Counted from the first letter of the stretch, positions 17,522-29,729 are shown. The stretch is 64,000 bases of DNA from Lysobacteraceae bacterium NML91-0213 (GCA_002798175.1 NWQL01000002.1:62778-126777); one strand, 5' to 3'. The notes: generated by a model not told the origin, from the letters alone. A program made the numbers and translations.

Positions 17522-18289
17522 TCAGCCCGGGGACTGCACCAGCGCACGCAGCCGTTCGGGCGCGCGCAGTTCGATGTGGTGCGGGTCATCGAAATGCACG
17601 TACTCCTCGCGCCGCAGCCGGGTGAAGCTGCGGCTGACGGTCTCCACCGTCAGCCCGAGATGGTCGGCAATGTCCGCGCGCGTCATCGGCAGTTCGACGC
17701 GGCCGGCCTCGCCGCCGCGCTGCTGCTGGCGCGCCGCCATGTCGAGCAGGAAGCCGGCAAGGCGTTCGAGCGGGGTCATCCGTGCCAGGGCCATCTGGCT
17801 GGATTCGCTGGCATCCAGCGCGTGGAACGCATGGTCGAGCACGCCGGCGCCGAGTTCCGGGTGCCGCTCGCACAACGCGCGCATGCCCTGCAGCGGGAAC
17901 GCGCACAGCGCGGTGTCGCTGATCGCCTCGATCGTGTGCCGGTGCGTCAGCGACCCGGTCAGGCCGATGAAGTCGCCCGCCTGCAGGAAGCCGGCCACCA
18001 GGCGGCGGCCGTCGGCCAGCACCCGCACCTGGCGCAGCATGCCGCTGGTCACCGTATAGACCTCGCGCCGTGGCGCGCCCTCGCGCGCCAGCGTGGCACC
18101 GGCCGGCAGCCGCAACCTGCCGGCAGCCGCCTCCAGGTCACGCGTTTCCTCCTGCGGCAACGACGCGCACACCGACAGGTGCCGGGCAAGGCACCCGTCG
18201 CAGCCGACGTGCGGCTCTCGTCGTGGTGCATCGGTGTGCCCGCGGACTCCCTGTGGAGGCGCCTGCGGGCTGGCGCGGTTGCTCATCAT
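17522..18289 (-). CDS. Fnr-type transcriptional regulator (FnrN/FixK class with Fe-S cysteines)
   Basis: 255 aa, Crp/Fnr family. Cysteines 30, 33 and 41 form a CX2CX7C cluster ([12 protein letters not shown]), the spacing seen in FnrN/FnrL/AadR proteins rather than E. coli FNR (CX2CX5C). Cys129 in SDTALCAF would be the fourth ligand of an oxygen-sensitive [4Fe-4S] cluster. A cyclic-nucleotide-like beta barrel covers about 50-150. The C-terminal helix-turn-helix carries [13 protein letters not shown] with the Glu and Ser-Arg that recognise TTGAT half-sites. It should activate genes when oxygen is low. The start may be either of two adjacent ATG codons (18289 or 18286). It converges with cydC. 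Confidence 0.92.
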   Translation of the reverse strand: MMSNRASPQAPPQGVRGHTDAPRREPHVGCDGCLARHLSVCASLPQEETRDLEAAAGRLRLPAGATLAREGAPRREVYTVTSGMLRQVRVLADGRRLVAGFLQAGDFIGLTGSLTHRHTIEAISDTALCAFPLQGMRALCERHPELGAGVLDHAFHALDASESSQMALARMTPLERLAGFLLDMAARQQQRGGEAGRVELPMTRADIADHLGLTVETVSRSFTRLRREEYVHFDDPHHIELRAPERLRALVQSPG

Positions 18290-18347
18290 GGACTCCGTCG
18301 CGGCCGGTCATTCTATCCAACCGCGGCGTGAAGCCGGGCCGCGCCGG

Positions 18348-18353
18348 TAGAAT
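18348..18353 (+). promoter_or_regulatory. Putative -10 box of parC
   Basis: TAGAAT lies 28 nt before the parC start codon in the divergent gap between fnr and parC. The -35 region is GC-rich and not recognisable. Confidence 0.45.
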
Positions 18354-18381
18354 CGGCGGTTTCCCCGCAGTACCGGTCCCG

Positions 18382-20625
<2,244 letters not shown>

Positions 20626-20660
20626 CACAACGACGGCGGCCTGTCCGATTGCTTCAGCCT

Positions 20661-20820
20661 TCTCCCGCCTGCGGGAGACGGACCGGCAGGACTGCCGATC
20701 TGGACGGCACAGCCGCCCGAAGGGTGAGCGCCATGGATGGCGCGAATCCAGGTGGCCGGAAGGGCCGGACAAGGGAGTGCCCGGGCGGCACGCCCATGGA
20801 TCCCCGCCCGCGGCGGGGAT
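20661..20820. repeat. Cluster of three intergenic palindromes between parC and bfr
   Basis: Three perfect hairpins lie in this convergent gap: TCTCCCGC/GCGGGAGA (20661-20678), GCGCCAT-GG-ATGGCGC (20728-20743), and ATCCCCGC-CCGCG-GCGGGGAT (20800-20820). None is followed by a long T run. They resemble the REP-like elements common in xanthomonad intergenic regions and may also end transcription from both sides. Confidence 0.65.
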
Positions 20821-20840
20821 GACGCAGGCCGTCCTGCTGG

Positions 20841-21338
20841 CTAGTGCGCGCCCGCGTCGGTCCCGCCGGCCTCGCCCATCCTGCTCTGCTGGTAGTTCTC
20901 CAGGCCGATCATCCGGATCAGGCGCAGCTGCTGCTCCAGCCAGTAGGTGTGGTCTTCCTCGGTGTCGGCGAGCTGGGTCACCAGCACTTCGCGGCTCACG
21001 TAGTCCTGGTGCTGTTCGCACAGCGCGATGCCGCGGGCGAGATCACCGCGCACCTTGTATTCGAGGTCGAGGTCACGCTGCAGCATCTCCTCCACCGTGC
21101 GCCCGGGCTCGAACGCATGCGGACGCATGTCGGGATCGCCCTCGAGGAACAGGATCCGCCGCAGCAGCGCATCCGCGTGCTGGGTCTCCTCCTCCATCTC
21201 GTGGTTGATGCGCTGGTACAGCTGGTGCAGCCCGAGGTCCTCGTAGCGGCGCGAATGCAGGAAGTACTGGTCGCGCGCGGCAAGTTCGCCGCGAAGCAGC
21301 TCCTTCAGGTATTCGATGACTTCGGGGTGACCCTTCAT
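20841..21338 (-). CDS. bfr: Bacterioferritin-like iron storage protein lacking the haem-ligand Met52
   Basis: 165 aa, ferritin four-helix bundle, aligning nearly without gaps to E. coli Bfr. Ferroxidase-centre ligands are present: Glu18, Glu51 and His54 (in EEETQHAD), Glu94, and the C-terminal EExH motif (DTEEDH), which has one extra residue nearby compared with E. coli. Position 52, a Met that binds haem between subunits in Bfr, is Thr here, so haem binding at the usual site is unlikely. It oxidises and stores iron in a 24-mer shell. The gene converges with parC. A bacterioferritin-associated ferredoxin gene is not adjacent. Confidence 0.92.
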   Translation of the reverse strand: MKGHPEVIEYLKELLRGELAARDQYFLHSRRYEDLGLHQLYQRINHEMEEETQHADALLRRILFLEGDPDMRPHAFEPGRTVEEMLQRDLDLEYKVRGDLARGIALCEQHQDYVSREVLVTQLADTEEDHTYWLEQQLRLIRMIGLENYQQSRMGEAGGTDAGAH

Positions 21339-21464
21339 GACGCGACCTCTCGACGGACAGCTGGACGGCCGGAGTATGCCGGCTTGTGCGCGCACGCGAT
21401 CGGATGAGAATCCGTCCGAGTCGCATTCGCGTCGCAGGGCCGTGGTTTGCGGGCGTGGTGCTCC

Positions 21465-21470
21465 TAGAAT
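21465..21470 (+). promoter_or_regulatory. Putative -10 box of the acylase gene
   Basis: TAGAAT lies 25 nt before the ATG at 21496; a GGGGA ribosome site follows it. The -35 region is not clear. Confidence 0.45.
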
Positions 21471-21495
21471 CGGACGTTCGACGAAGGGGAACGGA

Positions 21496-24039
21496 ATGCG
21501 GCCTGGATTCCGGCGGATGCTGCGCGCGGGCGCGCTGTTGCTGATCACGATGGTTCTGCTGGCGATCCTCGCCGCGTGGCTGATGGTGCGCGGCAGCGTG
21601 CCGCGGCTGGAGGGCGACTCCGCCCTCGACGGCCTGACCGCCCCGGTGTCGGTGAGCCGCGACGCGCTGGGGGTGGTGACCATCGAGGCGCGCAGCGAGG
21701 ACGACGCCATACGTGCGCTCGGCTGGGTGCACGCCCAGGAGCGCTACTTCGAGATGGACCTGATGCGGCGGGTGCCGGCAGGCGAGCTGTCGGCGCTGTT
21801 CGGCGCGCGGGCGCTGGAGGTCGATCGCACCAACCGCATGCACCGCATGCGCGCACGCGTCGAGGCGCGCCTGCCGGAGATCGCGGCCGGTCGCGAGGCG
21901 CCGCTGCAGGCCTATGTGGAGGGCGTCAATGCCGGCCGCGATGCCCTGCGCGTGCGCCCGTGGCCCTATCTGCTGCTGCGTCAGGCGCCCCGGCCCTGGA
22001 CGGCGGCGGACTCGGTGCTGGCCGGCTACGCGATGTACTTCGACCTGCAGGATGCCGGCAACGCGCGCGAACTGGCGCTGGCACGCCTGCGCGAGCAGTT
22101 GCCACCGCCGCTGTACGCACTGCTCACCCATGCCGGCAGCAGCTGGGACGCGCCGCTGTCAGGCACGGCGTGGGGCAATGCACCGCTGCCCGATGCTGCA
22201 ACGGTCGACCTGCGCGCGCTGCCGGCGCCTCCGCTGGATACCCCGGTGGCACCGCCGCAGCGGTTGATCGGATTGGTGCCGGGGATGCGCGGGAGCGGCG
22301 TTGGCGGGTCGCCCGCGGCGATCGACCTCATGCCCGGCAGCAACAGCTTCGCGGTCTCGGGCCGTCTGACCGCCGACGGCCGCGCCCTGGTCGCGGACGA
22401 CATGCACCTGGGGCTGCGCGCGCCAAACATCTGGTTCCGCGTGCGCCTGCGTTATCCCGACCCGGCGGCGCCGGATGGGCGGGTCGACGTCACCGGATTC
22501 ACCCTGCCGGGGCTGCCCGCGGTGATCGTCGGCAGCACCGGCCACGTGGCCTGGGGCTTCACCAACAGCTATGGCGATTACCTGGACTGGCAGCGCGTGC
22601 GGCCCTGCGCGAAGCCGGGGCCGATCGCCATCGACGGCTGCACCGCCTACGTGCGCCATGAGGAACGCATTGCCGTCGCCGGCGGCGACGCGGTGACCGT
22701 GGCGGTCGACGAAACCGACTGGGGGCCGATCCTGCACCGCGAGGCCGATGGCAGTGCGCTGTCGCTGCGCTGGGTGGCCCACCTGCCCGGCGCGCTGGAT
22801 TTCGGGCTCGCCGCGTTCGTGCGCGCCCGCAACCTCGACCAGCTGCTGCTGCTTGCCGACCGCACCGCCACGCCAACCCAGAACCTGGTGGCCGGCGACC
22901 GCCATGGCGCGATCGCCTGGCGGCTGCTGGGCCCGCTGCCACAGCGCGCGCCGGAATGCGACGGAGCGGGCATCTCCACCGCGCCCGGCGCTGCTGGCGA
23001 TGCGCCGGCCTGCGCCCCCTGGACGATCGCCACCAACGCCTCGCCACTGCTGCGCTCGCCCACGGCCGACCGTCTGTGGACTGCCAACAACCGCATCGTC
23101 GACGGCGACGGGTTGCGCCGGATCGGTGATGGCGGCGCCACCCTCGGCGCCCGCGCCCATCAGATCCGCGACGCCCTGTTCGCCCGGGAACGCTTCGACG
23201 AACACGACCTGCTGGACATCCAGCTCGACGATCGCGCGCTGCTGATGACGCGCTGGTGGGAGCTTCTGCGCACGCTCGCCGGTCACCACGCGGGCGCCGG
23301 CAACGACGATGGCGGCACTCCCGCGCTGCGCGCCCTTGCCGCCGCGGCCCGGGACTGGAGCGGTCACGCCGATGTCGATTCCGCGGCCTACCGCATCGTG
23401 CGTGCGTGGCGGCTGGCCGTGCATGCGCGGATCGCCGACGGGCTGGCCGCACCCGCCCTGGCCACCCTCGGCAGCGACTTCGCGCTGCCATCGTTGCCGC
23501 ACCTGGAGGGCGTGGCGTGGCCGCTGGTCGGCGCGCGCCCCGCGCACCTGCTGCCGCGCCGCTACAGCTGTGCGACGCGCGCCCCGGATGACGCCCGCTG
23601 CGACGATGCCGGCGATGGCTGGACCGCGCTGTTCGAGGACGCGGCACTGGAAGTGCGTGACGAGCTCGGCCAGGCGGGGCCGTTGCAGGCGCGGAGCTGG
23701 GGCGAGCGCAACACCGCGGCGATCTGCCACCCGCTGGCGGGTGCGATCCCGGTGCTCGGGCGTCGACTGCTGTGCATGCCCGCCACGCCGTTGCCGGGCG
23801 ACAGCATGATGCCGCGGGTGCAGGGGCCGGGCTTCGGCGCCTCGCAACGGATGGTGGTGGCACCGGGCCACGAGACGGATGGCATCGCCCACATGCCGGG
23901 CGGCCAGAGCGGGCACCCGCTGTCGCCGTTCTGGGGCGCCGGGCAGGACGACTGGGCACATGGCCGCGCCTCGCCGTTCCTGCCGGGCGAGGCACGCCAT
24001 ACGCTGCGACTGTTGCCGGGCGGCGCCGCGGCGGACTGA
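21496..24039 (+). CDS. Penicillin acylase family protein (Ntn hydrolase)
   Basis: 847 aa. This family cleaves amide bonds of penicillin G, cephalosporins or acyl-homoserine lactones after self-processing into alpha and beta chains. One N-terminal hydrophobic helix (about 12-31) is a signal anchor or signal peptide, so the enzyme should be periplasmic. The nucleophile is predicted to be Ser282 in [11 protein letters not shown], after which autocleavage exposes its amino group. Other family marks are [50 protein letters not shown] and [25 protein letters not shown]. The last block is typical of the beta-chain end. The natural substrate cannot be told from sequence; quorum-signal quenching is one possibility. 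Confidence 0.93.
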   Translation: MRPGFRRMLRAGALLLITMVLLAILAAWLMVRGSVPRLEGDSALDGLTAPVSVSRDALGVVTIEARSEDDAIRALGWVHAQERYFEMDLMRRVPAGELSALFGARALEVDRTNRMHRMRARVEARLPEIAAGREAPLQAYVEGVNAGRDALRVRPWPYLLLRQAPRPWTAADSVLAGYAMYFDLQDAGNARELALARLREQLPPPLYALLTHAGSSWDAPLSGTAWGNAPLPDAATVDLRALPAPPLDTPVAPPQRLIGLVPGMRGSGVGGSPAAIDLMPGSNSFAVSGRLTADGRALVADDMHLGLRAPNIWFRVRLRYPDPAAPDGRVDVTGFTLPGLPAVIVGSTGHVAWGFTNSYGDYLDWQRVRPCAKPGPIAIDGCTAYVRHEERIAVAGGDAVTVAVDETDWGPILHREADGSALSLRWVAHLPGALDFGLAAFVRARNLDQLLLLADRTATPTQNLVAGDRHGAIAWRLLGPLPQRAPECDGAGISTAPGAAGDAPACAPWTIATNASPLLRSPTADRLWTANNRIVDGDGLRRIGDGGATLGARAHQIRDALFARERFDEHDLLDIQLDDRALLMTRWWELLRTLAGHHAGAGNDDGGTPALRALAAAARDWSGHADVDSAAYRIVRAWRLAVHARIADGLAAPALATLGSDFALPSLPHLEGVAWPLVGARPAHLLPRRYSCATRAPDDARCDDAGDGWTALFEDAALEVRDELGQAGPLQARSWGERNTAAICHPLAGAIPVLGRRLLCMPATPLPGDSMMPRVQGPGFGASQRMVVAPGHETDGIAHMPGGQSGHPLSPFWGAGQDDWAHGRASPFLPGEARHTLRLLPGGAAAD

Positions 24040-24096
24040 CGGCAGGGGTCGCCGGGCAACACGCTACGGCCGAGGTCCGGCGGCGGCCGGGATCGC

Positions 24097-24696
24097 TCAG
24101 CCGAACACGCGGAAGCGGGTGCTGTCGTCGATGAAGGTCTTCTCGCCGACCGGACCGGCGTTGGCGCCGAACGGCATCTGCGCGCGCAGCTTCCAGCTGG
24201 CCGGCAGGTTCCAGGCCCGTGCGGCGGCCTCGTCGGGCAGCGGGTTGTAGTGCTGCAGGCTGGCGCCGATGCCGGCGTCGGCCAGCGCGGTCCAGACCGC
24301 GAACTGGGCAATGCCGCTGCCGTGTTCCGACCACACCGGGAAGTTGTCGGCGTACAGCGGGAACTGCTCCTGCAGCCCCTTGACCACGTCCTGGTCCTCG
24401 TAGAACAGCACGGTGCCGGCCCCGGCCGCGAAGCTGTCGATCTTCTGCCCGGTGGCGGCAAAGGCATCCTCCGGAACGATCCGGCGCAGCGCCTCGCGCA
24501 CGATCTCCCAGAAGCGCCGGCTCTCGTCGCCGAACAGGATCACCGCCCGCGAACTCTGCGAATTGAACGACGACGGCGACTGGCGTACCGCCTCCTGGAT
24601 CAGCGCGGTGGTCTCCTCGCGCGACAGCGGAAGCTCCGGACCCAGTGCGTACTGGCTGCGGCGGCGGCGGATGGCATCGAGAAACGTCTGGGACAT
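24097..24696 (-). CDS. Frm2/YdgI-like nitroreductase family protein
   Basis: 199 aa, FMN-dependent nitroreductase fold. The N-terminal FLDAIRRRRSQYAL gives the FMN-phosphate arginines, and RQSPSSFNSQSSRAVILFG is typical of the Frm2/Hbn1 subgroup known from yeast and bacteria. GIGASLQHYNPLPD and the C-terminal region PFGANAGPVGEKTF also fit that subgroup. These enzymes reduce nitroaromatics with NAD(P)H and are linked in yeast to fatty-acid response and oxidative stress. It lies next to the fabV gene on the same strand but is separated from it by 237 nt, which holds a strong hairpin. Confidence 0.92.
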   Translation of the reverse strand: MSQTFLDAIRRRRSQYALGPELPLSREETTALIQEAVRQSPSSFNSQSSRAVILFGDESRRFWEIVREALRRIVPEDAFAATGQKIDSFAAGAGTVLFYEDQDVVKGLQEQFPLYADNFPVWSEHGSGIAQFAVWTALADAGIGASLQHYNPLPDEAAARAWNLPASWKLRAQMPFGANAGPVGEKTFIDDSTRFRVFG

Positions 24697-24831
24697 GGAT
24701 TGACACTCACTGCTGAAGGATGTGCAAAGCCTATGGACGTCTGCTTGGAACAAACAGAACGACCGCCGGGACGTATCGTTGCATCGGCGCAATCGGGCAA
24801 CGACCGATCGGTGATGGACGGTGCCCGGCGG

Positions 24832-24901
24832 CCACGTGCAGGCCCGGCAGGTGCCCGGGTTGGGCGCCATGCCGGGTGCCTGCCCTTCGCCGGACACGTG
24901 G
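24832..24901. repeat. Long intergenic hairpin downstream of fabV
   Basis: GGCAGGTGCCCGG (24846-24858) can pair along its whole length with CCGGGTGCCTGCC (24872-24884), 11 Watson-Crick and 2 wobble pairs. An outer CCACGTG/CACGTGG pair (24832-24838 and 24895-24901) extends it. No T or A run follows on either strand, so it is not a typical intrinsic terminator. It may stabilise or end the fabV transcript. Confidence 0.45.
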
Positions 24902-24933
24902 ACGGCGCGGGCCCGTGCCCGCAGGGATCGGGG

Positions 24934-26142
24934 TCAGGTCAGCTCGATGACGTCGAAATCGGCGACCGGATCCACATCGGCGTCGTAGTCGACATCGTCG
25001 CGCTCAAAGCCGAACAGCTTCAGGAACTCGTGCTTGTAGCTGGCGTAGTCGGTCAGCTCGAACAGGTTGCCGGTGTCGACCTGCGGCCACACCGCCTGGC
25101 ACTGCGCCTGCACGTCGTCACGCAGTTCCCAGTCGTCGAGGCGGAACCGGCCCTCTTCATCCACGGCGCCGGCGGTGCCGTCCTCGCGGTACATGCGCTC
25201 GCGGAACAGGCGGTCGAGCTGCTCGATGGTGCCCTCGTGCAGGCCCTTTTCCTTCATCACCTTGAAGACGATGGCGATGTAGAGCGGCAGCACCGGGATC
25301 GCCGCGCTGGCCTGGGTGACCACGGACTTCAGCACCGCGACATTGGCGCTGCCGCCCTTCGCGGCGAGCTTCGCGTCGAGGCGACGGGCAGTGGCGTCGA
25401 GATCGGCCTTGGCGCGGCCAAGCGCACCGTGCCAGTAGATCGGCCAGGTGATCTCGGTACCGATATAGCTGAAGGCCACGGTCCTGGCGCCATCGGCGAG
25501 CACGCCGGCGGCATCGAGCGCGTCGATCCACAGCTGCCAGTCCTGGCCGCCCATCACCGCGACGGTGTCCTCGATCTCCTGCTCGCTGGCCGGTTCGATC
25601 GTGGCTTCGATCACCTGGTCGCGATTGGTGTCGATGGCGGTCGAGGTGTAGGCCTCGCCGATCGGCTTGAGCGCCGAGCGCTTGACCTCGCCGGTATCGG
25701 GCAGTCTGCGCACGGGAGACGCCAGCGAATAGACCACCAGGTCCACCTGCCCGCCCATCTCGTCGCGGATCAGCTCGATGACCTTTTCGCGCGCGGCGTC
25801 GGAGAAGGCATCGCCATTGATCGAACGGCTGTACAGGCCGGCGGCCTTGGCCTCGTGGTCGAACGCGGCCGCGTTGTACCAGCCGGCGGTGCCGGGCTTC
25901 CTGTCGGTGCCCGGCTTTTCGAAGAACACGCCGAGGGTGTCCGCGCCGAAGCCGAACGCCGCGCTGATGCGCGCGGCCAGGCCATAGCCGCTGGACGCGC
26001 CGATCACCAGCACCTTCTTCGGCCCATCGGCCCGCACGCCCTGCGCCTTCGTCGCCGCGATCTGGTCGCGCACGTTGAGCGCGCAGCCGGTCGGGTGGGT
26101 GGTGGTGCAGATGAAGCCGCGGACCTTGGGTTGGATGATCAC
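24934..26142 (-). CDS. fabV: Enoyl-ACP reductase FabV (trans-2-enoyl-CoA reductase)
   Basis: 402 aa from a GTG start. FabV reduces trans-2-enoyl-ACP with NADH in the last step of each fatty-acid elongation cycle and is naturally triclosan-resistant. The start aligns with Xanthomonas Fab[18 protein letters not shown]. The NAD-binding block [13 protein letters not shown] and the catalytic Tyr-X8-Lys ([10 protein letters not shown] within [13 protein letters not shown]) are present, as is the FabV-typical [24 protein letters not shown] region and C-terminal [11 protein letters not shown]. No in-frame ATG fits; upstream codons do not look conserved. A TAGACT hexamer on the minus strand (26180-26175) lies 32 nt before the GTG. 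Very high confidence. Confidence 0.96.
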   Translation of the reverse strand: MIIQPKVRGFICTTTHPTGCALNVRDQIAATKAQGVRADGPKKVLVIGASSGYGLAARISAAFGFGADTLGVFFEKPGTDRKPGTAGWYNAAAFDHEAKAAGLYSRSINGDAFSDAAREKVIELIRDEMGGQVDLVVYSLASPVRRLPDTGEVKRSALKPIGEAYTSTAIDTNRDQVIEATIEPASEQEIEDTVAVMGGQDWQLWIDALDAAGVLADGARTVAFSYIGTEITWPIYWHGALGRAKADLDATARRLDAKLAAKGGSANVAVLKSVVTQASAAIPVLPLYIAIVFKVMKEKGLHEGTIEQLDRLFRERMYREDGTAGAVDEEGRFRLDDWELRDDVQAQCQAVWPQVDTGNLFELTDYASYKHEFLKLFGFERDDVDYDADVDPVADFDVIELT

Positions 26143-26297
26143 GGTGTACTCGTTGCCAGTCGGACGGACCGGCAAGTCTACTGCGCGCCCGGTGGCCACC
26201 GTCCGTACGCGGGTCGATGGTGCGGCGCCCGGCGCCGGGGAAACCACGCGATGGCCAGCGCGACGGATGCGCCGGACGCGGTTCGGCGAGCGGGTGC

Positions 26298-28013
26298 TCA
26301 GGCCACCGCGGGTGCCGGGTCCGCGATCACCGCATCGTTGTGCACACCCGCGACTGCGCGGCCGGAGGGATCAGCGGCATTGACGAACGAGGCATCCCAG
26401 GCGATCGCGGCGGGCGACGAACACGCGATCGACTTGCCGCCGGGCACGGTCCCGGCCGCCGCGGCGCCCGGGAAATGCCGTTCGAACAGGCAGCGATACC
26501 AGTAGGCCTCCTTCGTCTGCGGCGGGTTGTGCGGGAAGCGCCGTGCCGCAGCGGCAAGCTCGCGGTCGCTGACCTGGGTGCCCGCGTAGGCCTTGAGCCC
26601 GTCGATCCAGCCATAGCCGACGCCATCGCTGAACTGCTCCTTCTGCCGCCACAGGATCTCCGCGGGCAGCCAACCCTCGAATGCCTGGCGCAGCACGCCC
26701 TTTTCCATCCGCTGCGGCCCCACCGAGCCCTTGTCGATCATCTTGTGCCGCGCATCCATCCGCATCGCGACGTCGAGGAACTCGCGGTCGAGGAACGGTA
26801 CCCGCGGCTCGACGCCCCAGGCCATCATCGACTTGTTGGCCCGCAGGCAGTCGTAGTTGTTGAGCGCATCCAGCTTGCGCACCAGTTCCTCGTGGAACTC
26901 GCGCGCATTCGGCGCCTTGTGGAAATAGAGATATCCGCCGAAGACCTCGTCGCTGCCCTCGCCCGACAGCACCATCTTCACCCCCATTGCCTTGATCCGC
27001 CGCGCCAGCAGGAACATCGGCGTGGACGCGCGGATGGTGGTGACGTCGTAGGTCTCGATATGGCGGATCACTTCGGGCAGTGCATCCAGGCCTTCCTCGA
27101 AGCTGTACTCGAAGCCGTGGTGGACGGTGCCGATCGCGCGCGCGGCGATCTCCGCTGCGGCGAGGTCGGGCGAACCCTTCAGCCCGATCGCGAACGAGTG
27201 CAGCCGCGGCCACCAGGCCTCGCTGCGGTCGCCGTCCTCGACGCGGTGGCGGGCGTAACGCGCGGCCACTGCAGCCACCAGCGATGAATCCAGGCCACCC
27301 GACAGCAGCACGCCATAGGGCACGTCGGTCATCAGCTGCCGGTGCACTGCGGCCTCGAAGGCCTCGCGCAGTTCGGTGGGCGAGACCGCGTTGCCTTCGA
27401 CGGCGTCGTAATCACGCCAGCCGGTGCGGTAGTAGCGGGTCAGCGCACCGGTGGCGCTGTCGTACCAGTGCCCGGGCGGGAACTGCGCGACATCGGCGCA
27501 GCTTTCCGCGAGCGCCTTCATCTCCGAGGCCACGCGCAGCCGGCCTTCGCGGTCGTGACCCCAGTACAGCGGCACCACGCCAATCGGGTCGCGCGCGATC
27601 AGTACCCGGCCGGCGGCGCGGTCCCACAGTGCGAAGGCGAAAATGCCGTTGAGGCGCTCGAGGAAGATCTCCGGTGCCTCTTCGCGGTAGAGGGCGTTGA
27701 TGACCTCGCAATCGGAACCGGTCTGGAACGCATACGGCTCGCGCAGCGCGCTGCGCAGTGCCTGGTGGTTGTAGATCTCGCCGTTGACGGCAAGCACCAA
27801 TGCGCCGTCCTCCGAACGCAGCGGCTGCGCACCGCCGGCGGGATCGACGATGGCCAGCCGTTCATGGACCAGGATCGCGCCCGGATCGACATGCACGCCG
27901 CTCCAGTCGGGGCCGCGATGGCGCTGTCGCTGGGAGCATTCCAGCGCCTCGCGACGCAGGCTGGCGAGGTCGTCGCCGGGTTGCAGATCGAACACACCGA
28001 AGATCGAGCACAT
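26298..28013 (-). CDS. asnB: Asparagine synthetase B (glutamine-hydrolysing)
   Basis: 571 aa. The enzyme makes asparagine from aspartate, glutamine and ATP. The start is set by the MCSIFGVF N-terminus, because Cys2 becomes the catalytic nucleophile of the glutaminase domain after Met removal; an upstream in-frame extension would bury it. Glutaminase residues [14 protein letters not shown] and GSDCEV are present. The synthetase domain has the pyrophosphate loop [11 protein letters not shown]-binding [13 protein letters not shown] and the C-terminal PFLDREFLD. The C-terminal [17 protein letters not shown] is typical. It is the last gene of the glnD-dapD-arsC-like-dapE-asnB series, but a 563-nt gap separates it from dapE. 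Confidence 0.96.
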   Translation of the reverse strand: MCSIFGVFDLQPGDDLASLRREALECSQRQRHRGPDWSGVHVDPGAILVHERLAIVDPAGGAQPLRSEDGALVLAVNGEIYNHQALRSALREPYAFQTGSDCEVINALYREEAPEIFLERLNGIFAFALWDRAAGRVLIARDPIGVVPLYWGHDREGRLRVASEMKALAESCADVAQFPPGHWYDSATGALTRYYRTGWRDYDAVEGNAVSPTELREAFEAAVHRQLMTDVPYGVLLSGGLDSSLVAAVAARYARHRVEDGDRSEAWWPRLHSFAIGLKGSPDLAAAEIAARAIGTVHHGFEYSFEEGLDALPEVIRHIETYDVTTIRASTPMFLLARRIKAMGVKMVLSGEGSDEVFGGYLYFHKAPNAREFHEELVRKLDALNNYDCLRANKSMMAWGVEPRVPFLDREFLDVAMRMDARHKMIDKGSVGPQRMEKGVLRQAFEGWLPAEILWRQKEQFSDGVGYGWIDGLKAYAGTQVSDRELAAAARRFPHNPPQTKEAYWYRCLFERHFPGAAAAGTVPGGKSIACSSPAAIAWDASFVNAADPSGRAVAGVHNDAVIADPAPAVA

Positions 28014-28576
28014 ATGGAAGTCCCCCGCCTCAGGTTGGAAGCAACGCGGTCCGCAGCGACCGCAGGCCATTGCGCTGGTCGGGCGTAAGCGGCTTCCGGG
28101 AACGATTGCATACGACTCGAGTGCTTGTCTGCCCGTGCGGTACCCCGGTCGGGTTTCACGCGGCCCGCCGCGCGCATCGGGGGGTGTGCTCCCCCGGCCG
28201 GAGTCCGCGTCCAGCTACCACGGCCGGCCGCCGGCCATCCATGGCCGGCTGTCCGCACACCCCCCGATGCACGCGACGGGCTCGGGCCTCCGCCGGCTTC
28301 GGCACGAAGATCGGAGCAGTTCGCGCTGAGTCGCCTTCAACCCACCAGGTGCTCGCGCCGCTGCCTCTGATCTTCGTGCCGACGCGACGACAGGTCGGTG
28401 CCCGCCGCGGACGCAGGGGGATGTCCAGAGCCGGCCATGGATGGCCGGCGGCCGGCCGTGGGCGCAGGACGCGGAGAGATCCGGCTGGGCATCCCCCGTG
28501 GCCGCGGCGGCCCCGGGTGCCATGGGGCGCCGCCTTCCACCGCGCACCCGCCCCCGGTACCGCAACCGTTGCGCCT
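28014..28576. other. 563-nt gap between dapE and asnB with large inverted repeat
   Basis: No gene is supported here. It holds the inverted repeat at 28219-28460. The stretch 28014-28218 should contain the asnB promoter, but no clear boxes are recognised. Two further GC-rich palindromic stretches lie around 28165-28200. Confidence 0.7.
28219..28460. repeat. Perfect 32-nt inverted repeat with further outer and inner similarity
   Basis: Bases 28219-28250 are the exact reverse complement of 28429-28460. Each arm itself contains the palindrome GCCGGCCAT-CC-ATGGCCGGC. The inner flanks are also related: GGCACGAAGATC (28301-28312) and GATCTTCGTGCC (28369-28380) are exact reverse complements, followed by similar GAG/CAG-type bases. 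The whole could fold into a cruciform or a long RNA hairpin. It looks like two head-to-head copies of one intergenic repeat of roughly 100 nt. Confidence 0.85.
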
Positions 28577-29722
28577 TCAGGCGATGACTTCCGCCCGCAG
28601 CAGGCGCTCGATGATCGCCAGGTACAGCCCCGGCAATGCTTCGAGATCCGCCACCCGCACGTGTTCGTCGACCTTGTGGATGCTGGCGTTGACCGGGCCG
28701 ATCTCGATGCACTGCGCGCCCAGCGGCGCGATGAAGCGCGCGTCCGAGGTGCCGCCGCCGGTGCTCTCCTCGGGCGCGGCGCCGCCGCGGAAGGCCGCCA
28801 GCACCTCGCGTGCCGCCGCACGCAGCAGCCCTTCCGGCGTATGGAACGGCTCGCCACTGCGATGCCACGAGAGGGTGTGGTCGACCCCGTGGCGCGTGCA
28901 CATCGCCTCGATCTCCGCCACCAGGCGATCGGCGGTCCAGTGCGGGTTGTAGCGCAGGTTGAACTGCACCTCGAGCGTGCCCGGCACCACGTTGGTCGCG
29001 CCGGTGCCCGCATGGATGTTGCTGACCTGCAGGCTGGTCGGCGGGAAGCTCCCGTAACCGTCATCCCAGACGCGGGCGGTGAGCTCGCCCAGCAGGGGCA
29101 GCGCGGCGTGCACGGGGTTGCGGGCGAGTTCCGGATAGGCCACGTGGCCCTGTACCCCGTGGACGACGAGCGTGGCCGACAGCGAACCACGCCGCCCCAC
29201 CCGCAGCAGGTCCCCCAGCTCCGCAGTCGACGACGGCTCGCCGGTGATGCACCAGTCGATGCGTTCGCCGCGCTCCCGGAAAAGTTGCGCCACCCGGCGC
29301 ACGCCATCGATGGCATCGCCCTCCTCGTCGGAGGTCAGCAGCAGCGCGAGCGTGCCCGGATGATCGGGATGCGCGGCAACGAAGCGCTCGGCAGCGACCA
29401 CGAACGCGGCAACACCGCTTTTCATGTCGGCCGCGCCGCGCCCGTACAGCACGCCATCACGGATCTCCGGCGCGAACGGCCCGCTGGCCCAGGCCTCGCG
29501 CGGGCCGGGTGGCACCACGTCGGTGTGGCCCAGCAGCACCAGCACCGGGCCGCTGCTGCCATGCGTGGCCCAGAGGTTGTCGACCGAACCGAAACGCAGC
29601 CGTTCGCAGGCGAAGCCCGCGCGCGACAGGCGTTCGGCAAGCATCGCCTGGCAGCCGGCATCCTCGGGGGTGACCGACGGCCGCGCGATCAGTTCGCAGG
29701 TGAGGTCGAGGACGTCGGACAT
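28577..29722 (-). CDS. dapE: Succinyl-diaminopimelate desuccinylase
   Basis: 381 aa, zinc peptidase M20 family. It cleaves N-succinyl-LL-diaminopimelate to LL-diaminopimelate and succinate in lysine and cell-wall synthesis. Zinc and catalytic residues are visible in [11 protein letters not shown] (His and Asp), [15 protein letters not shown] (bridging Asp), and [11 protein letters not shown] (Glu pair); a late IHKVDEHV gives the last His. [11 protein letters not shown] is the typical DapE specificity loop. It lies 7 nt after the arsC-like gene and completes the succinylase branch with dapD just upstream. The length matches the family. Confidence 0.97.
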   Translation of the reverse strand: MSDVLDLTCELIARPSVTPEDAGCQAMLAERLSRAGFACERLRFGSVDNLWATHGSSGPVLVLLGHTDVVPPGPREAWASGPFAPEIRDGVLYGRGAADMKSGVAAFVVAAERFVAAHPDHPGTLALLLTSDEEGDAIDGVRRVAQLFRERGERIDWCITGEPSSTAELGDLLRVGRRGSLSATLVVHGVQGHVAYPELARNPVHAALPLLGELTARVWDDGYGSFPPTSLQVSNIHAGTGATNVVPGTLEVQFNLRYNPHWTADRLVAEIEAMCTRHGVDHTLSWHRSGEPFHTPEGLLRAAAREVLAAFRGGAAPEESTGGGTSDARFIAPLGAQCIEIGPVNASIHKVDEHVRVADLEALPGLYLAIIERLLRAEVIA

Positions 29723-29729
29723 CGCCTGC

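Noticed and set aside
18290..18381. Fnr operator in the fnr-parC gap
   Set aside because: No TTGAT-N4-ATCAA or close variant is present in this stretch.
28014..28070. A 19-codon N-terminal extension of asnB
   Set aside because: It would place the catalytic Cys internally; AsnB needs Cys at position 2, so the start at 28013 is correct.
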